NCBI GenBank assembly: GCA_048013815.1
Contig: CM106585.1
Location: 10,354,001 to 10,418,000, forward strand
Origin: Setoptus koraiensis
Lineage: Eukaryota > Arthropoda
Direction of reading: 5' to 3'
DNA length: 64,000 nt
Under the pieces are notes generated by a model. It was not told the DNA's origin and did not search any database. It was given only the letters and a program-made list of their open reading frames with translations. How positions within the stretch are numbered: position 1 is the first letter of the stretch; every line of letters starts with the position of its first letter. Of this stretch, positions 12,138 through 23,940 are shown in pieces. A program made the position numbers and the translations under genes.

Positions 12138-14123
12138 CCGTTCGCGGGCCCGTTCGTGTGCTCGTGTGCGCCGTCCGTCTGTCCGTGTGCGCCGTATACG
12201 CGCGCCCCACGTTAACGTATAACGTTATATAACAAACAGACAGAGTTACAAAACAGAGCAAGTTGCACAACAGAGAGTGCGAGTTATGTAAGACTTGCGT
12301 CCAGCGACTTGCAGCGCGGCACAGCGCAGTGCGCGCTGCACACAAGACACGCTTGCTGGCACAAAGTAATGGCGACAACAACCGATGCGACGACAACGCG
12401 AATGGGCCGATGACCATAGTAAATTACAATTAAACATTATTAATGTTGATCATGATCATCATGCCGTCATCTGATGTGGGGCCCCAGTGTCCAGGGTTTG
12501 CGCGCGCGCGGCGCGTGCACAGTGCGCGCACTGTGCGCAGTGCCGAGCCCGTGATCGCGGCAACTGTGAGCGGCCCGGTGCAGCAAACAAGCACGACAAG
12601 TGCGCCATTGTTGGCACGCACCCTTGCACCGAACGGCTTTGAATTGAATATATATAATAATATATATAATTTGGTGGGCCGTCATTTTTCATTAATTTCT
12701 GGTGCGCGGCGCGGCGAGGCCCGGCCGCTGGCGCTCGTGCGCCCACGGGCCCGTTCGTTTGCGCGTGCCCCACTGCAACCACTGTGCTATGGCACAGTGG
12801 TGCAATCGGTGGTGCGGCACAGCGCGCCGGCCACCGATTGTTAGGCCGCTGAGAGGGGCGCTTATTGCGCAACTTATTGCGCTCGGGCCAGGCGGGCATC
12901 GTTGTCGTCGCCGACTCATTAGTTCATCAGTGCATGTTGTTCCTCCTTTATTAGTTCATTAGTGGGCTTCTTTGTGCGCGCGTTATCGCAGTTACGACTG
13001 GCGCGCGCACTGGCGAGAGAGGGAGAGAGCACGATCACTCTGCAGCTCAATGGCCACAACAACAGCAACAACAGCAGCGCCAACAACAACGACAGCAACG
13101 ACAACAACGGCAACAACAACAACAACAGCGGCAACAACAGGGACAACAACAGCACAGCTGAGCTAACAATGAGCGAGCGCAAGAGCGAGCAGGCGAGAGG
13201 GAGGCAGCGCGCGATAGCGAGAGCGCGAACGGCGCTAGGCGCACTCACACAACGAGGCCGCCGCTGATTAATGAAAAGCAAATTAATTGCTTTTTTGCCC
13301 GCCTTCGCCCTGCCCGTCGCTCACCGGCGGCCGCGGCCGCCGCGGCGCCCCCTCCCCTGGCCGAGCCAACACTGTTGTGCAAGCGGAATGGGAGCGCGCA
13401 TTTGGCGCCATTTCTTGATTTGCTGGGTCGGCGGCGGCGGCCGCGGCGGCCGGCGAACAAACAGGCCGCCACGGGCGAAACGAGCCCGATCAGCATGATG
13501 ATGTTGATGATGAAGCGCTTACCTTTGTGCCGCTTGTTTGTGTACGGCTCGTGCGCGGCTCGTGCGCGGCTCGTACGCGGCTCGTACGCGGCGCCCAGTT
13601 GCGTAATTGTTGTTGTTGTTGCTGGCGCTGCTGCGAGGCCGCGAATTGCGCCAGCGTCCACTCGTTCGCCTTCATTAGGTCGCTGGATGTGAATTAGCGC
13701 GTATATATGTATGGAGCCAACTGATGATGGGGACGAGCACGCGATTAATCAAGTTCTGTCAAATTGTTGTTGCCGTTGCTGTTGTCCACTTCTCTAATTA
13801 GCGAACTGGCTGCGCTACTTTTGGGGGCGCTGTCGCGCTCGCAGCGCCCCACTCACGGGGCTGCCAGTTGTGAATAGAGCGCGGCGCGCGGTGAATCTAT
13901 TCACATATCATCTCAGTGGGCGCTATGCGCGCATAACGGGCCGGCGCGGAGGCAAGAGAATTAAATGGCCACTAGCAATGACCACTCATTATAGGCAAGC
14001 GATCCAATTAGATGAGGTTGCAATGAGCCAATGAGTAGGCTTTGCACACACACACACACACACTCACGACCAACACAAACAAGCAAAAGAATAGTGATCA
14101 AGCAAAATGGTGATCAATTGGCG

Positions 14124-14124
<1 letters not shown>

Positions 14125-14158
<34 letters not shown>
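14125..14158. repeat. (CA)17 microsatellite
   Basis: An uninterrupted CA dinucleotide run. Other CA runs occur near 3155 (as GT), 14042, 25143, 34624 and 63653. Confidence 0.9.
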
Positions 14159-14160
<2 letters not shown>

Positions 14161-16013
14161 AAACAAACTAACGGCACTACCTGGCCCGCCGCTTATGCAA
14201 CACAAACATAACTGTCGGCTGGCCGCATTATTATAACCGCTCTATCAGCAGCAGGGGCCGCATACCCGCGCCTAGGTGACACATGGGTGCTAACTTGGCG
14301 AGTTTGCTCGTGGCTCGCGCTTGCCAGCAAGCAACCAGCCGCCGCCTGTTGTTGTGCAAATGCATGCAGTGGCGCAATATAGAGTGCTCATTTGCATAAT
14401 AATATTTCAATTGTGTGTAGTTGCCAATCATGGTAATTAGATTTGTCCCTTTCGCCTCTAGCCTTTCTGCGCGCCCTCTCCCCTTCTCGGGCGAGCTTGT
14501 GGCGGCGGATTTTTTCGCCGCTCGTAACCGCTCGTCCGCAACCGCCCGCCGCCTGCCGCCCGCCACCGCCTATAACCGAGCGCGACCGAACGCCGCCGAA
14601 CATGACCGAAATTGAGCGAGCCGAACAACGGGCAGCGCTGACCGGTATCACGCGGCGGCGCCCGACTGCGACAAATTATCCGCGCGCGCAACAATCGCGC
14701 CCAATCTCGCTCGGCCCAGTAACTCAACGGGCGCAAATATGCCGCCCAGGCCGGCGCGGCCGCCGCCAATAAACAGACCGCTAATAAACAGACCGCCAAG
14801 ATTAGTTAGCCGGGGCCCGTCGGCTTGAGCTGCTTAGCGCACCAACTGAGCGCATTAAATGAATTTGGCCCGCTCTCCTCTTTTGTGGCGTCGGAATCTT
14901 TGCGCGCGCTAATAGTTGTGGGCACACTTGAGATGACGACCGACGCAAGATGGCCCGGCGAGATGGCCGCGGGACGCTGCGAGCGATAGATGGAGCCACC
15001 GCGAGCCAGAGCGAGCGAGAGAGAGAGAGCGAGGGGACGGAGAGGGACGCTAGCCAGAAGAATGAGCGGCCAACAAAAGTGACCAGTAAGCAAAATAAAC
15101 AATTATGTAATGCGTGCAACGCGCGCCAGTTATAAACAAACGCCGGGCTGTTTGTACGTTGGCTTAGGCCGGCCCCCGACCGACAGCGGCTCGGGTGGCC
15201 AAAGTGAGGCCAGTCGAGAGATAGCGACCGCTAATGGCAATTAATTGATGAGTGCAATCAATCAAATCATTTCATCATGAACAGTCCGCCCATCGCTCTC
15301 ATTTGTCTCGTTTGTGCCCCCTCGCCTGTTTGATTCGCGCGCGCACACACTGTTACGTACTGTTACCACTTACGTAACAGCACTTATATAACGGCACCGC
15401 GGCTCCTTGATGAGCCGCTCACCAATAATGGGGGCGCTGAGGCTGGTATGCGTGAGTTTTTGCCCCTTTTGCCGCTGCACGGCTCATCTGCTCCACTCAC
15501 AGTGTGCGCGAGTCGGGCCGGCCGGCCGGCCCCGAGTGAAGCCGCTGACGCGTCCAGTCGACTCTGTATTACAGAGTCTGTATTACAGAGTCTGCAAGAC
15601 TGGGCCCGCGCGCGCAGTCGCTGCGGTCGCTGTGGTCGCTACGGCGGCCGCATAGCTCTAGGGGGGCCCGCCGCATAGCCGACATAGCGACTTTGGCGAC
15701 CGCAGCCGTGCGACATTCATGCAAATGTCGCCCCGTTGGCTCGTCCGCCATCACGAGCAAGCTTGTGCGCGCGTAATTGCGTCGCCCTTATTGTGCACAT
15801 GTGCCAATAATGAGCATGCAAATTAATTGAAGTGTAGCCAAGATAAAATGATGGCCGCGCACCGCCAGAGAGATATTTCGCGAACAAGTTTTATATATAT
15901 TATATATATTGGCGCATATCGGCGCCAGCGGATGTCGGCGAGCACATATCGGCCACTGCAGATCGGCATTGGCAGGTCGGCAGTGTCAGTCGGGCCCCAA
16001 CGACCCAGCGCAC

Positions 16014-16029
16014 CCAATCAGCTGATTGG
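16014..16029. promoter_or_regulatory. Perfect palindrome CCAATCAGCTGATTGG
   Basis: Two divergent CCAAT boxes (CCAATCA, the NF-Y type) overlap a central CAGCTG E-box. A 16-bp perfect palindrome by chance is rare, but no gene start is nearby, so function is unproven. Confidence 0.4.
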
Positions 16030-16865
16030 CGGCCCCATCTATTAGAGCCAGTGTGGTGGTCACTTTCAAACTGTCAAACTAACAACAACTTGTCAAAACT
16101 GGTGCCAAAGGGTGCCCAGATGACGACAGACGCAAACAAGAGACACAATTATCGCCCGGCAGCAGCAGCAGCGGCACACATGACATAACAGCACATAACA
16201 GCTGATTTGTCCAATTAATAATGATGATGGTCGCCGTTTGTTTTACACAGCTACCTGCGTTTATTACAGTAATTACTGATAATGAACGCACACACCCAGA
16301 CGACAGTCAGACAGCTAACTATCCACTTGATGGTATCGGGTATTTGCCCGGTTGGCCGAGCGGGCCGGCCGCTTGTCGAGCCCGGCCAACTGTAATTAAC
16401 TGGGCCGCGGCGCTGTAAACAAGAGTGCACAATCAGCTAAAAAAAAAAAAATTATAAGCGTCACGCGGTGACACTTGTCCGGCTCGCTCCGGCCCGAAAC
16501 CGTTGCGCCTGTAATAACGATAGCCGACAGCCGATAGCGGCCCGCTCGGCCAACCGGGCACGGCGGCCAGATTGGGCAAACCGGGGCTAACCAGCTAAAA
16601 ATAAACAACAATTTATATTCGGCCGGCCGTTATTTCGCGGGTTATTTTGCCCGCGTGACGGATTGATGCGCCAGCACGATCGACAATGTGCAATCTAGGT
16701 GCAACTTTGACAATGTGCCAACCGGCTCGAAATTGAATTGAATTGAATAGCCGGCCCAAGGTTGGCGAAAAGTCTCACGGCGGGTGCACTTGTTCCTCGA
16801 CAACAATAATTGCTCGTTGATCATTGCACAATCGTTATTGTTAGCGGCCATTATTCATTACGACA

Positions 16866-16923
16866 ATGTTGTCGGCAACGCCGTCGCCAATGTTGCTGCC
16901 CAATGGTCAAGATCGGGCGCCAG
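16866..16923 (+). CDS. Candidate small first coding exon
   Basis: An ATG at 16866 opens a short frame, MLSATPSPMLLPNGQDRAP, that runs straight into a consensus donor CCAG|GTAAGG at 16924, leaving phase 1. An in-frame stop lies just upstream at 16842. Phase 1 would allow joining to an acceptor-like AG at 51061-51062 to give ...[10 protein letters not shown]. That acceptor lacks a pyrimidine tract, so the link is speculative and the exon could belong to nothing. Confidence 0.2.
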
Positions 16924-17587
16924 GTAAGGCTGACACAGCAAAGCGAAACGTGTTTTTCTCGTTTATTGTGTTGAGATTGTTGTTGCTAATTTTTATTTTG
17001 TTCCCATTCTGTTTGTCGCGCGGCGCGTTTGTTTCGCCAATCAATAGTTGTTGACAATTAGCCGTTGTGCAATCGCCGACTGTGCCTCGCAAAACGGCAA
17101 ACAAACGCTTGACATTTGTAGGCGTCTGTATGCAAATCGAAAATTGACAGCGGCACCAAATGGCGGCACCATTGAGCGGCTGACCATTGAGCGACTGGCC
17201 AAGATATAACAAAGTGAATCAAACAAATGCAGCCTTTGTTGCAAATATTGTAACTGTGCCAATATTACAGTTAGTGCGAGCGCAGCAGACAGAAGCATTT
17301 TTGATTGCATAACAATGAAACAATAATAATAATAATAACAGTAGTAATAAATAATAATGATTGCGTCATCACACATTGCGACGACTAGCGGCCACTTCGG
17401 AATACAATGTATTATTCACTTTGAATGCACTATGACGCAATATGATGATTAATTGAAGTTGTTGGTACAATGCGATGAGGAGCCATATATAGAGAGGGCG
17501 CAATAGTGACCAACAACAAATGTCGGCTCACTGATTGGCGCAACAATCAGCCACTTAATTATTGCCGCCAGGTGTCGCACAAGGTAT

Positions 17588-17704
17588 TTGGAGAAAAAAA
17601 TGTTTTAACAATGTTTTTTGCATGGCAAATACTGTCTCTCCCAGTATTTGCCATGTAACCAAAAAAACTCTTTCAAGAGAAGAATTTCTCTTCAATATTC
17701 TCCA
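17588..17704. repeat. Nested hairpins (14-bp perfect core stem)
   Basis: CATGGCAAATACTG (17621-17634) pairs exactly with 17642-17655 across a 7-base loop. Outside it, GTTTTTTG (17613-17620) can pair with the CAAAAAAAC at 17660-17668. TTGGAGAA (17588-17595) pairs with TTCTCCAA (17697-17704). AAGAGAA/TTCTCTT forms a second hairpin near 17675-17692. It could be a small folded transcript or a relic of a short inverted-repeat element. It does not match a microRNA I know. Confidence 0.55.
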
Positions 17705-18212
17705 ACTTGTTTCTGCCTTTTGCTGGCAAGATTGTTGTGCTTGGCACGAGTATCGGCATCAACAATGTTGTCATCTGTACAACAATAACAACATTGTCAT
17801 GTCGTCGGCTTAATGTCACACCTGGTCTGATTTTAATGAGCGCTCATGTTTATGCAAATGCGTCGTCTTGGTGCATATGTCATCTTGATTAGATGACGAC
17901 GGCGCTCAATGAATGCTGCTAATTTATATAATGTCAACCATCCGGCAACACCTGACTGAGACAAGTTGGCCGGCCGACAGCAGTAACTAGTGTAATTATA
18001 ATTATATGCATGGGGCGCGATTGTTGTTGTCGTTGCTGTGTCTTGGCTCGGTTCGCAGCGCCGTTTCACTGGTAGCCGCAGCGGAAGTGGCACAGCGGAG
18101 TTTGCACGAGTTGCACGTGTGCCAAACTCGTGCAAACTCTGCTGTCTTGTGCCGCTGCTGCTAAGACCTTGTAGGCTGCAAGTTGCAGCACCGGCTATCT
18201 GCCGGATATCGG

Positions 18213-18270
18213 ACCGCGCAAACAACCGCGCAAACAACCGCGCAAACAAACGCTCAAACAAACGTGCAAA
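18213..18270. repeat. 12-bp array of CGCGCAAACAAC type
   Basis: About four and a half copies that decay at the right end to CGCTCAAACAAA and CGTGCAAA. Confidence 0.75.
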
Positions 18271-18759
18271 TAAGCGAGCGGCACACTCATTACGGGCAAC
18301 ACGCAGATAATTTATATGACTACTTTGGTCACTGCAACCATCCGACGAGCTTGTTAAGCTGGCTAGCTTGTCGGTCGCGGCTGCACGCAAAGTTATCACA
18401 GAGCCGCAGAGAGTTGCATCACTAATTACGCATGCAAGAATACTCATCAGTGTCATCATCACCATTACTGGTTATTATTATTGCGTAACTCATTAGCATT
18501 TCATTTGAATCATTGCAAGCGCATGTGCCACCAGACCAAACCAGCGACAGTTGTGAGCAGTGTCGCTCGCCAGTCTCAATAGTGCCAGAGCCAACCGCAA
18601 CGTGTTTGTGCGTGCGCGTCTGAGTCGAGGTGTGTACCTAGCGCAATTCGCGACTCGTGTGTGTGTGTGTGTGTGTGTTTGTGTGCGGCACAGACTGCGC
18701 GGCACAGACCTGTTAAGCGGGCGCACAACGGACCTGTGTGGCCCATGACGTGTTACATA

Positions 18760-18794
18760 ACGTGCAACGTGCAACGTGCAACGTGCAACGTGCA
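18760..18794. repeat. 7-bp array ACGTGCA, 5 copies
   Basis: Five perfect copies head to tail. The unit contains the ACGTG core seen in some bHLH-PAS sites, so a binding array is possible but unproven. Confidence 0.85.
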
Positions 18795-21700
18795 ACGGTT
18801 ATCATATCGGCTGTTGGGCATTGTCGGGTCGGCGCCGTGATGATAATGATAGTGATGATGACAAAGCAATGATCAAGCTCGCTCTCATCATCATTATAAT
18901 AATCAATCAGAGTTGCGAGGTGAGCTGAGCGCCTCGCTACCCGGGCCAGAGCGTGGCCAGCGCGGGCCTCGCTGGCCGGCTGATAGCAGCATTGATAGTG
19001 ACCGATAGGTTTGATGTAACGGTGAGAGCGAGTCGCACAGTGAGAGCTGTGAATTACGCGGCTTCGAGCGAGCGCCACCAATAGCAACAAACAGCGAAAA
19101 AAGTGAGAGCAAATAACGGCCACGAGCGCGCCACGAGAAACACCAAAAACTAATCAATCTTATGCTTATTATTATTATCATTTTCGTTTACGCCATTACT
19201 ACTAATATTATTGTTGAATGAACTCAAGCACCGTTACACTGGCACGAGTGGCGACCACTGCTCGCGCTCATGGCGCCAGCGGCCGCAGTGGACGTAGTGG
19301 TCAGTGTGGCCTTTAGTATGTGTTTGGTGTGAGCATTGCGTAAGTTGTTGGCGCGAGCGCGTATCTTGGTGCCATTAGCACCAACTTGAGCGTATCACAA
19401 TCCGCGCACACAATCCGCGCACAATACTCCGGCCATTGTCCAGTGGCTGGCTGTTTGCTTGTTTGGGGCCAGCAGCGGAATAATTATCTGCTGCTGGCGG
19501 CGTGGCGGCGTGGCGGCGTGGCGGCGCGTTATCGTGGCCGCTGAGAGAGATAAGATGGAGTCGATGATGATGATGAGTTTTCATTGGATTCATTAGTGGG
19601 CGCCCGCAGTGGGCGCCGCTATTCAAAATCGTCACGTTGTTGTTGTGTGTTGATTATCAAGCGGACGCTTTATCTCGCTGCGATCTCTACTTATTTATTT
19701 TCCAGGCCCCCCCCTTCCCCCAAACCAAACCAAACCGGCAAACCGACCCAAGCCAACTGGCCCACCGACGCATTTAAGCGCGCCGCGTGATGGGGCCCGC
19801 GCGTCGGGCGCCGCTCTTGTCAGAGCAGAGTGAGAGCGGAGATTGTTCTAGTTGAGCTGTGGTCAGTTGTGTGTCGGCGGCCACGAGTTTGCAAACTCAC
19901 TCGTATTTGCCTCTTGTGGGGGCCCGAGGAGGACTTTGTCTCTAGCAACTGCAGTGTCGCATCATCCATTGTATCCATTCATCCATTGTTGGTGTTGCCA
20001 GCAGCACACTCGCCGGCGAGCATCGTCGCTCTCAATGAACTGAGATGTCACCGCTCTGAGGCTGTTGTCGCGGCAATCGCCGGCAACTTGCCCAGCAGCG
20101 CCCAAGCTCAAGATTGGCCCAGATATCGCTGCCAGTGGCGCTCTCATCGCGCCGCAACGATTACGTAATGAACGTAAGCTCTCCCTCTCTCTCTCTCTCT
20201 TTTAATTCATATCTTCCACCAATCTGATTCTTATCTCTGTGTGTGTGTGTGTCCACTCTCGCTGACACGACCACTGACCAACTTCTCACACATGTCACAC
20301 TGGCAACTTGTTTGGCAACTGGTCGCCGGCCAATATGTGAGCAGCTAGTGTGAGTGCCGCTTTTGTGTGGTCACTTTGTGGGGCCAAAACGTAAATTTGA
20401 CCAATGTGGCCAAATTGTCCACTCATGTGAGCTTGCTCGCTATTTGTGCTGGGCCTGCCCCCACCCTCTTTCCCATGCAACATAACTGTTTGCTTTGTTT
20501 TTTCCCTTTTATTTTCACTCTATTTTTCCTTTATTTGCCCTCACTTTCCTCTTGTTTTGCCCTTATTTTCCCTTCTTTTTGAGCACACTCGCTCACTTTG
20601 TGCCCCTGGTGCCAACACCGAAACTATCAAGCGCCAATCGCAATGATCGATGATTTGTCGCCATTGTTGTTGTTGTTGTTGTTGTGTCTCGTCTCTATCC
20701 CACGAAACTCTCATAGCTTGCGACAACTTGCATCACCAACACAATCGTCACAAATGACACTCTCAATATCCGCCGCAACTTGCATCGCTTGACTCGCCAA
20801 TTAATTTCAATTGCTGCATTCATGACAATAGTCTGCAAATAGAGTAGAAAAAGGAAGAAAAACAGAAACAGGAAGTGACCACAAGCTGCTCTGACGCAAC
20901 CTTGTGAGTCAACCTGTACGAGTTGCGCCAGTGGCCTCATTGTCCATTCCGCACACACTTGCAACTTGTGAACGCGCCCCCATTGATTCATAATCCATTT
21001 GACCACCATTGCTAATTGTGGCTGCACCAAGATTTATATCGTATATTGTCGAATTTATCCTTCTGAAGATGCAATTCGAGAGCGGCTCTCAACAGCGACA
21101 ACCCATTTGCACTATTGACAGGAGTGAAAAGTTTGTTTGGTGTAGAGGTCGGCTCGAGGCGCCATCTAGTGGTGGGAACAATCACTCCTGCCCATTTGCA
21201 TAATTTGTTGATCAAGCAAAAGAGAGATGGCGCTTCTTCGTTTTCAACCAGCAACCGGCTCATGGGGCCCTGGGGCCTCTGGCTCAATTTCGGCTTGTCA
21301 AGTCAACTTTTTTTTCTTGCTCGTATCGTACCGAGAAACAGCTCTCGTTAATGGTTCAGTTTCGGTTGGCACGCTCACCGAGTGGTGGCGACAGCAAACA
21401 TGGCAAGTCCATTTAGCTGGCAGTATGTTGTAATGCCGGCCGTCTGGTCAGGATCGGTCCATCCATTAGACAATTTGCGTGAATTTGTGGCATCTATTTG
21501 CAAGTGTCGCCTGAGCGACAATTTTTCCATGGCCCGAGTTTATTCATTTAGCTTGGCGCCAAAAATTCAAAAAGTTGGAGGTTAAAAAGTTGACAGATCG
21601 GTCTCTGGCTCGGACTTGTGTCTTGGCTGCCATGATACAGCCAAGAAAAGTGTCGCCAAGCGAACTTGAGCTTGGCGAAACGGTCGAGAGAGAGAGAGAG

Positions 21701-23865
21701 AGCGGCCAGCAGAAGGAGCGGCGAGGAGTGGGCAAGACAAGGGGACAAGTCGTTGAAATTAATAACTAACAGGCAGTGAGCGGGATAATGATTGCTGGTG
21801 CGTCGGGCATTCCGGAGTATCATCAGCGGGCATGGAGTGGCCGCTGTAAATTGATATTCTCTGCGCCTTGTTATTGTTATTACTATTATTTTTTCCCTTT
21901 TGTCGCACTTTAGTTTAATCGCGCGTCGGGCACCCACTTAATATAGGCACTTGGCTGGCTGCTGCGCTCGGCCGGCCGCTCCGGCCTGCGCCCCCTCTCA
22001 CTGGGGCGCGCAAACATTTTATAATTTATAGTTATTATTATTTTAACTACTTCTTCTTTTTCTTTGATGGGCCCCCTTTGTTTTTGTTGGCGCGCCAGCG
22101 GGCCAGTTGCAGTGGCTCCGCTGGCGCGCAGTGCAATAGGGGGGGGAAGGGCCACCTCTTGAGTGTCGCCGGCCGTGGTGCCGCGCCAGGGCTTAAAAAG
22201 AGGCCCAGAGCCGACACAAACACGGCACAAGCGCGAGCTGCACGAATGGTAATCGTTCATTCAGCTGTTAGTTTGCCGGAATGGGCCCACCAGGCGATAA
22301 GTAGAGAGAAGAGGCAGTTAGTGGCACCGATGTGGCTAAGGTAAACGAGGGAGGGGGGCTTGTGCTCGCTTGCTTATGTAAGCCATTTGATACTTATGCA
22401 AATAAAGGCGCTGCTGCTGCTGCTGCCAGTGGGAGCCGCCAGTTGGCGGGGCTCGATCAGCGCCAAATGGTCGTTGTAGAGTTTAAAATTGATTAAGGAG
22501 ATTATCATTATTATTATATATTTATTACACAACTAGTCTCTCGCTTAGAAGCGTGGCTGTAATCGGGCGAGCGGCCAGAAGGGGCGCAACAGCAGCGAAA
22601 AAAACACACACCAGTAGCACTGCCAACTGACTCGTTTTGTCTAATGGCGGCGGGCCCCTCGGCTGGTCGTTTGAGCGCTGAAACTGGCTGATCGCGGGCA
22701 AGTTGTAACTGAATTAGCCTGTGAATGGTTGTTGCCACTTGTTTAAGCGACTCAACCGATCAGATCGGATCGGTTTGAATCGAATTGAATCGCTCAGTTG
22801 GCTGCCAACTTGCGATCACCAAATCGGCTCGCTTGCGTTCGAATCGGAAGCAGACGAAACGAAACGAAACGGAACCGAGTCGACGTGTTGTATCAAATCA
22901 CTTATGTGCAGTGTTTCATTCATTATTCTTTTTGCAAACTGTTCTTAAAACTCGCGAGCAGTCGTTAGAAGGGAGCAATATGCAAAAACTGATACACACT
23001 GATTATCTAACTCGTTTGCTAGCTGCTGCCCATTTTATTTAATGGCAACAGTAACACGTGCAAACAATGCCCAACGGTTTACTCGGTTGTTGTTGTCGCT
23101 GTCGTTGCTGTTGTTGTTGTTGTTGTCAGTTCCACTTGGAATAACTCTGAATCAAGTCCGTCCGTCTGTCCGTACGTCTGTCAGTTTGTTCCAAATTGAA
23201 CGCAACGGCAACAGCAACAACAATGGCGAAAGGGGAGAAAAAGTTTCTTCTATTATCATTATTGTTATTATTGTAACTTCACTTGTTAAAGTAGCAACTT
23301 TAACACACATCAGATACACTTTGGCTCACACTCACAAAATTATATAATAATCACACTCGTTCACACAATGTATGAAATGTATGAAATATTGCGTCATTGG
23401 CATTGTAACTATTTGAATCTTTTAAATTTAAATCATCCAACGGCAACCGATGTCTCACTTTATGCGATCACTTTATGCGATCGCTATCATGCGAGCATGT
23501 GTGAGGCCCATCTCGACGCGGGTGCTCTCGATATTTTGATACATGTATCTGAATGCGTGTGTCGAATCAGTCCGACGCTCGGATATGAATAATCCACACG
23601 GGGGCCCCGTCAAGAGCTGGCCTCGGCTGGGCTCGACTTTGGGTGGGCCCGAGTGGCGAGAGTAGAGAGTAAATTCAATTAATATGCGTGAATCAAGCGA
23701 AATTCTCGGCAACTCGGCGCCGTTGAGCGTCTTATCGATCATCGGCATTAAGACTAATTTCCTCCAGATGCCAAATGCCCAGATGCGACTATCATCCGCT
23801 AATCTTCGCTGCCGCTCTTATACTTATGCCGCTCTCCTGTATTTATCTACTTATATCACTTGCAG

Positions 23866-23940
23866 TGTTCAGGACACACGTTACATGATTGAGGCCGGAC
23901 GAGGCGCCACCTATCTATTGCCGCATATACTTTGCAAAAG
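23866..23940 (+). other. Candidate 75-base internal exon
   Basis: A pyrimidine-containing tract ends in CACTTGCAG at 23865. After 75 bases comes AAAAG|GTAAGTGA, a very strong donor at 23941. Only one of three frames is open, reading VQDTRYMIEAGRGATYLLPH and four more residues. I do not recognise the peptide. A second donor-like CCAG|GTGAGC lies near 23988. It could be an exon of an unseen transcript or a chance pairing of sites. Confidence 0.3.

Larger units (their letters stand above)
10171..16860. other. Gene-free block rich in GC and short tandem repeats
   Basis: No credible gene. It holds a 9-bp array (10933-11000), a 30-bp array (12048-12137), GTTGTTGCCG and CAACAACAG arrays (11835-11935, 13058-13155), CA microsatellites (14042-14062, 14125-14158), a 10-bp-arm hairpin at 15350-15380, a double CTGTATTACAGAGT (15564-15591), a CCAAT/E-box palindrome (16014-16029) and a 13-base A run at 16439-16451. 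Confidence 0.55.
17711..23800. other. Gene-free block
   Basis: No credible gene. It holds a 12-bp array (18213-18270), a (GT)n run (18658-18678), a 7-bp array (18760-18794), CT runs near 20190-20210, a T-rich stretch (20490-20580), a GA run near 21687-21702, GTT-type triplets (23088-23125) and low-complexity AT sequence. Confidence 0.5.

Noticed and set aside
17621-17655. Calling the hairpin a microRNA gene
   Set aside because: The core stem is short and perfectly paired, with no recognised mature sequence and no expression evidence, so it is listed only as an inverted repeat.
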